DNA of 64,000 nucleotides from Neobacillus cucumis (GTDB taxonomy: Bacteria > Bacillota > Bacilli > Bacillales_B > DSM-18226): the NCBI RefSeq assembly GCF_023715505.1, contig NZ_JAMBOH010000013.1:1-64000 (forward strand), read 5' to 3'. The notes under the pieces were generated by a model. That model searched no databases and was not told the DNA's origin. It saw only the letters and a list, made by a program, of their open reading frames with translations. Shown here in pieces: positions 56,006 to 64,000 of this stretch; positions within the stretch are counted from its first letter, which is position 1, and every line of letters begins with the position of its first letter. A program made the translations under genes and the position numbers.

Positions 56006-57985
56006 TCATCCTTCCGCTTTCAATTCCAATAATAAATCACGAAGCTCGGCAGCACGTTCGAAGTTGAGTGCCTTTGCTTCTTCCTTCATTTCTTTTTCCA
56101 TTGTCATAATTAGTTTTTCTCGTTCCTTCTTACTCATCTTGCCGAAGGATGCTGATGGTTTATATTCTTCCTGATCCTCTGCGGCTTGGGTCGCACGGAT
56201 AACATCACGGATTTCCTTTTGTATCGTCTGCGGTGTAATGCCATGTTTTCGATTGTATTCTTCTTGGATGGCCCGGCGCCGCTTCGTTTCACTAATCGCC
56301 AGCTCCATCGAATTAGTGATTCTATCTGCATACATAATAACATGGCCATTGGCATTTCGGGCGGCCCGGCCAATCGTTTGAATTAACGACCGTTCCGAAC
56401 GCAGGAAGCCTTCTTTGTCAGCATCGAGAATCGTGATAAGGGAAACCTCAGGAATATCGAGTCCTTCCCGGAGCAAGTTGATCCCGATCAAAACGTCATA
56501 TTTACCAAGACGCAGCTCTCGGATAATTTCAATCCGCTCGAGTGTCTTGACTTCTGAATGTAGATATTGAACCTTTATCCCAATTTCCTTGAGATAATCG
56601 GTTAAGTCCTCTGACATTTTTTTCGTTAACGTCGTCACGAGGACACGCTCATTTTTCTTAACCCGGTCCTGTATTTCACCAATCAAATCATCAATCTGCC
56701 CTTCGATTGGACGGACTTCAATTGTTGGATCTAGCAATCCTGTCGGGCGAATAATTTGTTCAATCATCTCCGGTGTATGTTCAAGTTCATATGGGCCTGG
56801 TGTGGCCGAGACAAAAATGGCATTGCGGACATGCTTATCAAATTCCTCAAAAGTTAACGGTCGGTTATCGAGTGCGGAGGGCAGGCGGAAGCCGTGGTCG
56901 ACCAGCACTTGTTTACGGGCCTTGTCTCCATTAAACATACCCCTGATTTGCGGTAAGGTAACATGCGATTCATCAATGATAATAAGGAAATCTTCTGGAA
57001 AATAGTCGAGCAATGTATAAGGAGTCGAACCGGCCGGCCTTAGGGTCAGATGACGGGAGTAGTTTTCAATCCCTGAGCAAAAGCCCATTTCCCGCATCAT
57101 TTCTAAATCATAACGGGTACGCTGCTCAATCCGCTGTGCCTCGAGCAGTTTATCTTCTGCTCTTAATTCGGCAAGCCGTTCCTCGAGTTCTTTTTCAATA
57201 TTCTCAATGGCTAAACGCATTTTTTCTTCACGTGTAACGAAGTGAGATGCCGGAAAAATCGCGATATGCGAACGTTCGCCGATGATTTCACCTGTTAACG
57301 CATCAACTTCACGGATGCGATCAATTTCATCTCCAAAGAATTCGACACGGACACAATGTTCATCGCGGGAAACTGGGAATATCTCAACGACATCCCCGCG
57401 GACACGGAAGGTTCCCCTTTTAAAATCGATATCATTTCGTTCATACTGGATATCCACTAAACGATGCAGGAGCTGATTCCGTTCGATTTCCATGCCTGTG
57501 CGAAGCGATAATACCATCTCGCGGTATTCTTCCGGCGAACCGAGACCATAGATACAGGACACACTGGCAATGATAATGACATCTTTCCGTTCGAATAAGG
57601 ATGAGGTCGCCGAGTGGCGCAGCTTGTCAATTTCATCGTTGATACTAGCATCTTTTTCAATGAAGGTATCAGTTTGCGGCACATAGGCTTCCGGCTGATA
57701 GTAATCATAGTAACTGACGAAGTATTCTACCGCATTATTTGGAAAAAAATCTTTAAACTCACTATAGAGCTGTCCGGCTAATGTTTTGTTATGGGCGATC
57801 ACAAGAGTTGGTTTGTTTATTTCTTTAATGACGTTCGAAACCGTAAAGGTCTTCCCTGTACCGGTTGCACCAAGCAGAGTTTGATGACGTTTATTATTTT
57901 TAATCCCTTCTACTAACTGGCGGATCGCTTCGGGCTGATCACCTTGGGGCGAGTACTTTGAAACTAATTCAAATTGGTCTTTCAC
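56006..57985 (-). CDS. uvrB: UvrB, excinuclease ABC subunit B
   Basis: 659-aa helicase-like subunit that takes DNA from UvrA and recruits UvrC. Walker [11 protein letters not shown], beta-hairpin [25 protein letters not shown], helicase motif QTIGRAARN, and a C-terminal UVR motif ([16 protein letters not shown]). I chose GTG at 57985 after GGGAGG, matching the family length. A LexA-like box lies 137 bp upstream, so SOS induction is expected. Confidence 0.97.
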   Translation of the reverse strand: MKDQFELVSKYSPQGDQPEAIRQLVEGIKNNKRHQTLLGATGTGKTFTVSNVIKEINKPTLVIAHNKTLAGQLYSEFKDFFPNNAVEYFVSYYDYYQPEAYVPQTDTFIEKDASINDEIDKLRHSATSSLFERKDVIIIASVSCIYGLGSPEEYREMVLSLRTGMEIERNQLLHRLVDIQYERNDIDFKRGTFRVRGDVVEIFPVSRDEHCVRVEFFGDEIDRIREVDALTGEIIGERSHIAIFPASHFVTREEKMRLAIENIEKELEERLAELRAEDKLLEAQRIEQRTRYDLEMMREMGFCSGIENYSRHLTLRPAGSTPYTLLDYFPEDFLIIIDESHVTLPQIRGMFNGDKARKQVLVDHGFRLPSALDNRPLTFEEFDKHVRNAIFVSATPGPYELEHTPEMIEQIIRPTGLLDPTIEVRPIEGQIDDLIGEIQDRVKKNERVLVTTLTKKMSEDLTDYLKEIGIKVQYLHSEVKTLERIEIIRELRLGKYDVLIGINLLREGLDIPEVSLITILDADKEGFLRSERSLIQTIGRAARNANGHVIMYADRITNSMELAISETKRRRAIQEEYNRKHGITPQTIQKEIRDVIRATQAAEDQEEYKPSASFGKMSKKEREKLIMTMEKEMKEEAKALNFERAAELRDLLLELKAEG

Positions 57986-58121
57986 ATTTCTTCCTCCCGT
58001 TAAAAAAGTCACTCTCGAGCTAAAAAACTGTTTATTGTCCGGGATGGTGCTAAAAAGTGTCTACTCGTAAATTTCCTATTAACATTCTACCACAATCCAC
58101 CAAAAACAAACCAATAATATG

Positions 58122-58135
58122 CGAACTAGCATTCG
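58122..58135. promoter_or_regulatory. LexA (SOS) box upstream of uvrB
   Basis: On the minus strand CGAATGCTAGTTCG, one base from CGAACNNNNGTTCG. A TAGAAT -10 candidate follows about 40 bp downstream toward uvrB. Confidence 0.7.
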
Positions 58136-58148
58136 TTTTTTTACAAAT

Positions 58149-58248
58149 AAAGCGGAAGCATCGGTTAAGCGGCGTATGGCCTGTAGCACTTTAACTTATC
58201 GTAGGGAAAAGGGCGAAGGACACTAGCCGCTGGACGCTGGAGCTAGAG
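58149..58248. repeat. Bacillus-type dispersed repeat, degenerate copy
   Basis: Begins AAGCGGAAGCATCGG and ends GACGCTGGAGCTAGAG, like the two copies near 61200-61400. It lies between uvrB and csbA. Confidence 0.55.
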
Positions 58249-58290
58249 AAAAACAAAGTACAAAGAACGGTTCTAATTGAATTCACTAAA

Positions 58291-58316
58291 AAAGCCTGCC
58301 GTTAATCGACAGACTT
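58291..58316 (-). terminator. csbA terminator
   Basis: AAGTCTGTCG and CGGCAGGCTT pair with one G-U, followed by T6 on the minus strand, just past the csbA stop. Confidence 0.78.
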
Positions 58317-58333
58317 ACATTTGTGAATAGGTT

Positions 58334-58573
58334 CTAGCTATTTGTAACTGCGCGCGGTTTCATCTTGGCTGCCAGCCAGAAGCCCGCGGTAAGTGAAAAG
58401 GCATCAATAACAATTAGGTAAAAGGTGTCGGTATAGCCTTTGTAAACTGACCCAGCAATCAGTGCTACGGTTAAAACAAGGCCGATAACGCGATTGTAAG
58501 TGACCCGTGAAAAAAGCAAAACCATTAATCCTGGCATAGTTAGTGCTGAAAATATCCTAATAATCTCAAACAT
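58334..58573 (-). CDS. csbA: CsbA, small general-stress membrane protein
   Basis: 79-aa protein with three hydrophobic stretches. It is recognised by length, by LLFSRVTYNRVIGL and VYKGYTDTFYLI resembling B. subtilis CsbA, and by its position just before uvrB. Function is unknown. In B. subtilis it is under sigma-B; I see no clear sigma-B promoter here. Confidence 0.83.
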   Translation of the reverse strand: MFEIIRIFSALTMPGLMVLLFSRVTYNRVIGLVLTVALIAGSVYKGYTDTFYLIVIDAFSLTAGFWLAAKMKPRAVTNS

Positions 58574-58649
58574 GGGAACACCTCATTTATTAATCTCGTT
58601 AATTATTTATTTTAAAAACTAATCCATAAGATTGCAACTAAAATATTCC

Positions 58650-60101
58650 TTAAGCCTTAGCCTTCTCAAAACCAGCCGTCCCCTTTTGCTGTGATACTAG
58701 ACTTACAATGATAAACCCTATCAATGACAGAACAATCGGCATGACCACCGTATGCATGCCAAAGGCATTCGGATAAAAACGATCTAACAAAATATAAGAA
58801 CCCATTCCAATAATCATTGACGTGATTGCTCCGTACTTATTGCCTTTACTCCAATACAAGCCTAAAATCACTGGCCAAATGAACACAGATTCCAGTCCGC
58901 CAAAAGAAAATAGATTCAGCCAGACAATTAAGTCAGGTGGACTTAATGCGAAAATAATTACGATAACCCCAATAATGGCGGTTACACTGAAGCTCACCTT
59001 TTTAATTAGTTTGTCTTCTGCATCCGGCTTGATGTAATTCAAATAGATATCCTTTACTAAAGCCGAGCTCACCAAGATCAGCAGAGCATCGACTGTTGAC
59101 ATAATCGCAGCCATCGGGGCTGCTAGTACAATTCCCGCAACAAACGGCGGCAAAACTTTCATTGATAACAATGGCATCACTGTATCACCGATTTTTACTC
59201 CTGGGAGTACTGGTCTTGCAAACACGCCAATCAGGTGCATCCCGAGCATGATAAAGCCGACCACAATCGTCCCAATAATGATGGCATTGTGCATCGCTTT
59301 TGAATTTTTGTAAGACATCGCCCTGACTGTAATTTGCGGCAGTCCGACAACCCCAACGCCAACCAAGATCCAAAACGATGAAACGTAGGCAGGGGTTAAA
59401 TTGTGCTGTGCACCAAACGGGCTGATGAGATTCGGGTTCTCCGCCGCTAAATCAGTGATGATGTTTGAAACCCCTCCGCCTGCTTTAATCGTCGCTATCA
59501 ATAGAATCAATGTTCCTGCGAACATCACGACACCTTGGACCGTATCGGTGAGCGCTACCGCTCGGAAGCCGCCGACAATGACAAACACTAGAACAGAAAA
59601 AGCAAAAATCAGTAAGGCGGTTGAATAAGGCATGCCAGTCAGCGATTCTACCAGGCGCGCCCCGCCAATCCATTGCGCCGTCATTGATGAAAAAAGGAAA
59701 ATGATAATACTTGCCGCTGATAAGATCACAACCGTTTTACTTTTATACCGTTCCTTCAAAAAGTCGATTAAGGTAATCGCCTTATACTGACGGGCGACAA
59801 TCGCGAATTTTTTCCCGAGAACCATTAAGGTAAAATAACCGGTTACAAGCTGGGCCATGGCAAGTAGAACCCAGCCTAGCCCTTGGGTATAGGCAATTCC
59901 AGGTCCGCCGATAAAACTGCTGGCGCTCCCGTAAGTGGCCACCATCGTCATGGCCAAGATGAACCCGCCCATTTGACGTTCCCCTAAGAAATACCCTTCT
60001 AAAAAAGATTCGGATTTGAGTACTAATTTGTTTGACCAGATTCCTACCGCAAAGATAATCAATAAGAAAATAATTAATGGTGTAATAACAGCCCAGTTCA
60101 C
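58650..60101 (-). CDS. panF: PanF-like sodium/pantothenate symporter
   Basis: 483-aa sodium:solute symporter family protein with about 13 hydrophobic segments. SSS hallmarks: LGERQMGGFILAMTMVATY, GSASSFIGGPG, LTDTVQGVVMF and APMAAIMSTVDALL. PanF imports pantothenate with Na+ for CoA synthesis. Pairing with yhdT, with a 4-bp overlap, supports panF over other SSS members. GTG start after GAGGAGGGG. Confidence 0.85.
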   Translation of the reverse strand: MNWAVITPLIIFLLIIFAVGIWSNKLVLKSESFLEGYFLGERQMGGFILAMTMVATYGSASSFIGGPGIAYTQGLGWVLLAMAQLVTGYFTLMVLGKKFAIVARQYKAITLIDFLKERYKSKTVVILSAASIIIFLFSSMTAQWIGGARLVESLTGMPYSTALLIFAFSVLVFVIVGGFRAVALTDTVQGVVMFAGTLILLIATIKAGGGVSNIITDLAAENPNLISPFGAQHNLTPAYVSSFWILVGVGVVGLPQITVRAMSYKNSKAMHNAIIIGTIVVGFIMLGMHLIGVFARPVLPGVKIGDTVMPLLSMKVLPPFVAGIVLAAPMAAIMSTVDALLILVSSALVKDIYLNYIKPDAEDKLIKKVSFSVTAIIGVIVIIFALSPPDLIVWLNLFSFGGLESVFIWPVILGLYWSKGNKYGAITSMIIGMGSYILLDRFYPNAFGMHTVVMPIVLSLIGFIIVSLVSQQKGTAGFEKAKA

Positions 60102-60379
60102 TTGTTCCCCTCCTCTACATCAAAGGGGATGTCCTGGAAGAGGTATCTTACTGTGAAAATCACAAGGATAATCATGACAATGGAGCCGAGAATGCAGCTG
60201 TAAAAGAACCAGGCCGGCAGACCAAATACGTATGTATAGTCCTTAACATTAGCCGAGCCGAGTCCGTAGCCAAATCCATACCAAATGATAAAATTGATGA
60301 TAACGAGAATAACGCCAATTAGTGCTTCTTTATGGGCAATTTTAAAACGCTTGTCCATTGAATCCACAGATTTCTTCAC
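60098..60379 (-). CDS. yhdT: YhdT family small membrane protein (DUF997)
   Basis: 93 aa with two hydrophobic segments and the family stretch WYGFGYGLGS then YTYVFGLPAWFFYSC. It is the regular upstream partner of panF, whose GTG overlaps its stop. GTG start after AGGGG. It probably assists the symporter; role unproven. Confidence 0.82.
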   Translation of the reverse strand: MKKSVDSMDKRFKIAHKEALIGVILVIINFIIWYGFGYGLGSANVKDYTYVFGLPAWFFYSCILGSIVMIILVIFTVRYLFQDIPFDVEEGNK

Positions 60380-60600
60380 ACTTTTACACCCCTAGTATGT
60401 ATGCATTTTTAATCTAACTTTTTACCAAGTTAGAACATTTTACCACAAATATGGAGAAAAACTTACTAGCATACTTTTGAAAATGATTATTTGACATTAA
60501 TTTTTATTAGTTATCATTTCGTTCATTAAAACAATTTGGTTACTATCTAATGGGAAAAATCTACTGTAATTTGAGAAAATTAATCAGTACTATTTTCTTA

Positions 60601-60637
60601 TTGATAAACACAATAAGATAACTGATAATGATTATCA
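60601..60637 (+). promoter_or_regulatory. Fur-boxed promoter of the doxX-like gene
   Basis: TTGATA (60601-60606), 17-bp spacer, GATAAT (60624-60629). TGATAATGATTATCA (60623-60637) is an exact match to the Bacillus Fur 7-1-7 consensus and covers the -10. Iron-replete repression by Fur is expected. Confidence 0.88.
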
Positions 60638-60662
60638 ATATCATTAACTTAGGAGGTTTGTT

Positions 60663-61175
60663 ATGTTTATTCAATTTTTAAAGGAAAACCGTTATGTCCC
60701 ATTTTTACTTACTGTATTTCGACTCTATCTTGGATGGGAGTGGTTAACTGCTGGCTGGGGGAAAATCTCCGGTGGGAAATTTGATGCAAGCGGCTTTATG
60801 GTTGGAGCAGTAAAAAATATGTCAGGTGATCACCCTTCTGTTCAACCTTGGTGGGGACATTTTTTAAATGAGTTTGCTATTCCCTACGTTGATTTATTTA
60901 ATGTCATGGTTCCATGGGGAGAGTTTTTAGTAGGGGCTGCATTAATTTTAGGAATATTCACTTCATTTTCTGCCCTTATGGGACTTACAATGAATTTTGC
61001 TTATATGTTGTCTGGCACAACAAGTACGAATCCTCAAATGGTTTTACTAGGAATGTTTATTCTGGTGGCAGGAACGAACGCTGGAAAAATTGGAGTAGAT
61101 CGTTGGGTGATTCCAATGCTGCAGAAATGGTTCTTTAAAAAAGCTGGGAAGGAACAATTTCCTCAAAGCGCGTAA
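60663..61175 (+). CDS. DoxX family membrane protein, iron-regulated
   Basis: 170-aa DoxX/TQO-small-subunit-like protein with four hydrophobic segments. N-terminal RLYLGWEWLTAGWGKISGGKFD is characteristic (shown here as one continuous match in part), with PYVDLFNVMVPWGEFLVG and TSTNPQMVLLGMFIL. ATG follows TTAGGAGG. It is the only sizeable plus-strand gene. The Fur box over its promoter suggests a role under iron limitation or in redox stress at the membrane; the biochemical role is unknown. Confidence 0.85.
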   Translation: MFIQFLKENRYVPFLLTVFRLYLGWEWLTAGWGKISGGKFDASGFMVGAVKNMSGDHPSVQPWWGHFLNEFAIPYVDLFNVMVPWGEFLVGAALILGIFTSFSALMGLTMNFAYMLSGTTSTNPQMVLLGMFILVAGTNAGKIGVDRWVIPMLQKWFFKKAGKEQFPQSA

Positions 61176-61180
61176 TAAGA

Positions 61181-61240
61181 AAAGCGCAAGGCGCCCGCCT
61201 ACTGGCGACAAGCACAAGCCGATGGCGCCTGGAGCTGGAC
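61181..61240. repeat. Bacillus-type dispersed repeat, copy A
   Basis: Short element from AAAGCGCAAGGCGCC to GGCGCCTGGAGCTGGAC, with complementary ends. It begins 5 bp after the doxX-like stop. Confidence 0.6.
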
Positions 61241-61281
61241 AATTCTCAAAGTTGAAATTTATACTAACTTATCTTGCGAAC

Positions 61282-61402
61282 AAAAGCGGAAGCGCCTTGA
61301 ATAGCCCAGACAAGCATAAGTCGCTCAGGGAAAGAAGGCGTTCTTTGCGTTCTTTCCCTGAGTGGCTGTAGACCATCGAGGGGCTAGGCGCTGGAGCTGG
61401 AC
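61282..61402. repeat. Bacillus-type dispersed repeat, copy B
   Basis: Begins AAAAGCGGAAGCGCCTTG and ends AGGCGCTGGAGCTGGAC. It contains an internal perfect 13-bp hairpin, CTCAGGGAAAGAA (61324-61336) with its complement at 61350-61362. Confidence 0.65.
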
Positions 61403-61567
61403 GTCGACAGTCCTTTTATTAACAGTTATCCACAAGCGAAAATTTTATAATTTTCCGTGTATGAAATCATTACTTTAGAAATAAAAATGTCCCAGTGACT
61501 ATGTTACGATTGAAGTACTTAACCAAGTTTAACTCAATCACCCACCCGGACAAGGAGGACATAGTCA

Positions 61568-61675
61568 ATGAGAATACTTAATGGTAAACAAGGGTTAAGA
61601 AGAAGTCAATTCACAAATGAGCTAAACGATAAAAAATCGCCCTCTTATTTAAAGAAAGGCGATGTTAAAAGGTAA
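61568..61675 (+). CDS. Doubtful 35-codon ORF
   Basis: ATG at 61568 is preceded by AAGGAGG at good spacing and encodes 35 residues beginning MRILNGKQGLRRSQ. Its 3' half overlaps the minus-strand czcD terminator. A TGACTATGT/ACATAGTCA pair (61496-61504, 61559-61567) could hide the start region. It may be a leader peptide or a remnant of a mobile element. Low confidence. Confidence 0.25.
   Translation: MRILNGKQGLRRSQFTNELNDKKSPSYLKKGDVKR
61631..61663 (-). terminator. czcD terminator
   Basis: ATCGCC and GGCGAT pair on the minus strand, followed by T6, 30 bp beyond the czcD stop. Confidence 0.65.
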
Positions 61676-61692
61676 TTTAGTGAGTAATCTAA

Positions 61693-62622
61693 TTAATTAC
61701 ACGTCCCATGTGGACTAGGACATCCGTTAGCTTCTTTTTCAACCTGAATCGTACTGTGTTCAATATGAAATACATCATGAAGTATTTTTTGGGATTGTGA
61801 CAAGATTTTATCGTGCACGCCATCATTTAGAATCGTCATATGACAGCTTAGAATAGGATATCCTGAAGTAATGGTCCAAATGTGGAGGTCATGAACCTCC
61901 TTGACGTTAGGGATCTTGCACAATGCCTTTTTCACTTGAGATATATCAATCTCGGAAGGAGCCCCTTCCATCAAGATATGAAAAGAATCCTTTGTTACCC
62001 GGTAACCACTGATAAGAATGAGTACAGCAACAATGATACTGGCAATCGGGTCGGCAATCCCCCAGCCTAGAAACATGATCAGTAAGGCGGCAGCAATCGC
62101 TCCTACCGAACCAAGCATATCACCTAGTACGTGAAGGAAAGCGCTTCTGACATTCAGGTTTTCTTCCTTGTCACCCTTCATCAAAATCCAAGCTGTAATG
62201 ATATTGACTAATAATCCGGTCACAGAAATCATTAGCATCCCGGTACTCTGGACTTCCGGCGGATTGAAAAAGCGTTGAAAGGCCTCAAAAAAGATATAAA
62301 TAGAGATAATCACAAGCGTTAAACCATTTAAGGCGGCGGCAATAATTTCAAACCTCTTATAGCCGTAGGTTTTTTCCTGTGAGACGTTTTTCTCCCCAAG
62401 CTTTAAAGCGTAAAAGCTTAATCCAAGTGCAGCTGCATCACTCAGCATATGGCCTGCATCCGACAATAGTGCAAGGCTGTTTGTAACAATACCGCCGATC
62501 ACTTCTACTATCATAAAGGCAGCTATTAATAGGAAAGAACTTAATAGTGCCTTTTTATTACTTGTATGTGAATGTCCATGTGAGTGGCCGTGTGAGTGGC
62601 CATGATGGTGATGATGACCCAT
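61693..62622 (-). CDS. czcD: CzcD-type cation diffusion facilitator
   Basis: 309-aa zinc/cobalt/cadmium efflux protein. Natural His-rich N-terminus (MGHHHHHGHSHGHSHGHSH), six hydrophobic segments, metal-site motifs SDAGHMLSDAAAL in helix 2 and HVLGDMLGS in helix 5. A cytoplasmic ferredoxin-like domain follows (EVHDLHIWTI, CHMTI). It exchanges cytoplasmic metal for H+ or K+. ATG follows GGGGGG. It lies 97 bp after the CadA-type ATPase gene, and together they form a metal-resistance pair. Confidence 0.92.
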   Translation of the reverse strand: MGHHHHHGHSHGHSHGHSHTSNKKALLSSFLLIAAFMIVEVIGGIVTNSLALLSDAGHMLSDAAALGLSFYALKLGEKNVSQEKTYGYKRFEIIAAALNGLTLVIISIYIFFEAFQRFFNPPEVQSTGMLMISVTGLLVNIITAWILMKGDKEENLNVRSAFLHVLGDMLGSVGAIAAALLIMFLGWGIADPIASIIVAVLILISGYRVTKDSFHILMEGAPSEIDISQVKKALCKIPNVKEVHDLHIWTITSGYPILSCHMTILNDGVHDKILSQSQKILHDVFHIEHSTIQVEKEANGCPSPHGTCN

Positions 62623-62719
62623 GTAGATCCCCCCAGAGCTCTTAAAAGTTAAGTTGCTCTTTTCTCTTTCTAAAACGAAAATATTCCGATTACGGCTAGT
62701 CTTTTCTAATCTTTATTTT

Positions 62720-64000
62720 TCAATTCATCATTTCTTTATCTTTAACTCTTAATAATCGTAACCCGTTTAGGGTCACAAGCAATGTGACACCCATATCCGC
62801 AAAAATGGCGATCCACAAGGTCAGCCAGCCTGGAACGACTAAGAGGAGAGCAAGTAATTTGAAAACAATCGATAAAGTAATATTCTGCTTAATAATTTGC
62901 AGTGTTTTCCTGCTTAACTTAATGGTGAACGGGAGTTTCTTTAAATCGTCGTTCATCAAAGCAATGTCGGCAGTCTCAAGGGCTGTGTCGGTCCCTGCCC
63001 CGCCCATCGCAATTCCAACGGTAGCAGCAGCCAGTGCCGGCGCATCGTTCACGCCGTCACCAACCATAGCAACCCTTCCGTACTGAGCTTTTAATTTTTT
63101 TATAAACGTTAATTTATCTTCCGGAAGCAGCTCTGATTCTACTTGATGAACTCCCGTCTCACGGCCAATCGCTTCAGCGGTGATATGGTTATCTCCTGTA
63201 AGCAATATGGTTTGCTTAATGCCTAACTGCTGGAGTCGTTCAATCACGAGTCGGCTGCTATCGCGAACCTCATCGGCAACCGCAATCAACCCAAGGATCT
63301 CTTGACCATTTCCGGCAATCATAACGGTCTTGCCTTGTTCTTGCAGGTACGAAACCTTTTCTAACACAGCTTCAGGCACTTTCTCAAATAACTTCACGTT
63401 GCCAACACGATATTCCGTCCCATCTACAACCCCTTTTATTCCTTTCCCTGTAATCGACAAGAAATCCTCCACCACATAGTTCTGATGAAGATGCGCTGCT
63501 TTTTTTATTACGGCAGAAGCAAGTGGGTGCTGCGATTTACTTTCAAGCGCCGCAACCACTCCTAGGAGGTTTTCATCATATGTGAAGTTCACGAAATCCG
63601 TCACTATTGGAACCCCTTTGGTTAGTGTTCCGGTTTTATCAAACGCAATAGCCTTCAATGCTCCTGCTTCTTCTAAAAAACTTCCACCTTTAATGAGCAC
63701 TCCATTCCGCGCTCCGTTGCCAATCGCGGTAACAATGGAAACAGGTGTGGAAATGACTAATGCACAAGGACAGCCAACCACTAAAACCGCGAGCCCTTGA
63801 TAGATCCATTCCTGCCAGTCTGCACCAAAGAACAGGGGAGGCACAACGGCTACAAGCACGGCGACAAGGATAATAACTGGCGTATAATACTTGGCAAAGC
63901 GGTCAACAAACTGTTGTGACGGGGCTTTTTCTGCCTGTGCTTCTTCAACTAAATGAATGATTTTCGCAATCGTTGTGTCATCCACCAGTTTCGTTACTCT
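62720..64000 (-). CDS. cadA: CadA-type heavy-metal P1B ATPase (5' part outside window)
   Basis: C-terminal 426 residues; the reading frame stays open to position 64000, so the N-terminus is beyond the window. Visible: ion-path motif CPCALVIS, phosphorylation loop [20 protein letters not shown] (HP motif), TGDN, and hinge [16 protein letters not shown]. The CPC motif with the zinc/cadmium/lead-type ending [17 protein letters not shown] fits CadA/ZntA rather than copper CopA. It exports Cd/Zn/Pb with ATP. Confidence 0.9.
   Translation of the reverse strand, partial: RVTKLVDDTTIAKIIHLVEEAQAEKAPSQQFVDRFAKYYTPVIILVAVLVAVVPPLFFGADWQEWIYQGLAVLVVGCPCALVISTPVSIVTAIGNGARNGVLIKGGSFLEEAGALKAIAFDKTGTLTKGVPIVTDFVNFTYDENLLGVVAALESKSQHPLASAVIKKAAHLHQNYVVEDFLSITGKGIKGVVDGTEYRVGNVKLFEKVPEAVLEKVSYLQEQGKTVMIAGNGQEILGLIAVADEVRDSSRLVIERLQQLGIKQTILLTGDNHITAEAIGRETGVHQVESELLPEDKLTFIKKLKAQYGRVAMVGDGVNDAPALAAATVGIAMGGAGTDTALETADIALMNDDLKKLPFTIKLSRKTLQIIKQNITLSIVFKLLALLLVVPGWLTLWIAIFADMGVTLLVTLNGLRLLRVKDKEMMN

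Noticed and set aside
62565..62622. Engineered His tag on the czcD product
   Set aside because: The HHHHH stretch continues as GHSHGHSH repeats, which is the natural metal-binding N-terminus of CDF proteins.

Overview
The window reads as Bacillaceae chromosome (Firmicutes). It has A+T-rich intergenic DNA, strong AGGAGG-type ribosome binding sites, frequent GTG/TTG starts, CcpA cre-like sites, a Fur 7-1-7 box and a LexA box. It also keeps the Bacillus subtilis order csbA-uvrB-uvrA, yvlB/yvlD, hprK-lgt-ppaX-yvoF, hisZGDBHAF-hisI. Almost every gene lies on the minus strand. The exceptions are the doxX-like gene, a 41-codon ORF at 5359 and a doubtful ORF at 61568. No rRNA, tRNA, prophage, complete insertion sequence or CRISPR array was seen.

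Positions 1 to about 36000 form a cyclitol (inositol) catabolic island of five modules. Module 1 (154-4994): AraC-type regulator, TIM-barrel isomerase/dehydratase, Gfo/Idh/MocA dehydrogenase and the transporter IolT. Module 2 (5666-10662): LacI-type regulator, second IolT-like transporter, IolG-like dehydrogenase and TIM-barrel protein. Module 3 (11237-18302): ribose-type ABC importer, LacI-type regulator, inositol dehydrogenase IolG and inosose dehydratase IolE. Module 4 (18482-23614): dehydrogenase, LacI-type regulator, third IolT-like transporter and tagatose-3-epimerase-type TIM barrel. Module 5 (25959-36000): core pathway iolA-B-C-D-J, IolH-like protein, a tautomerase and two tandem IolR paralogues. 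Modules 1-4 look like separate uptake and oxidation/isomerisation front ends, each with its own regulator and operator type. They would feed 2-keto-inositol or its products into the single iolABCDJ route to dihydroxyacetone phosphate, acetyl-CoA and CO2. An MFS transporter, a 51-codon gene and a 52-bp tandem repeat array separate modules 4 and 5.

Positions 36106 to 42990 hold the histidine operon hisZ-G-D-B-H-A-F-I(E), without hisC, interrupted between hisD and hisB by a second 52-bp tandem repeat array. A large secreted two-module nucleotidase (43242-47288) follows. Then come yvoF-ppaX-lgt-hprK (phosphorylation control of HPr, pyrophosphate removal, lipoprotein maturation), yvlD, yvlB and a small membrane protein. 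A 21-bp degenerate repeat tract precedes uvrA-uvrB (nucleotide excision repair) and csbA.

The last part holds panF with its partner yhdT, a Fur-boxed doxX-like gene, Bacillus-type dispersed repeats, a czcD-type cation efflux gene and the 3' part of a CadA-type metal ATPase that runs off the window end.

Most starts below were moved inward from the longest possible ORF to the codon with a well-spaced ribosome binding site.
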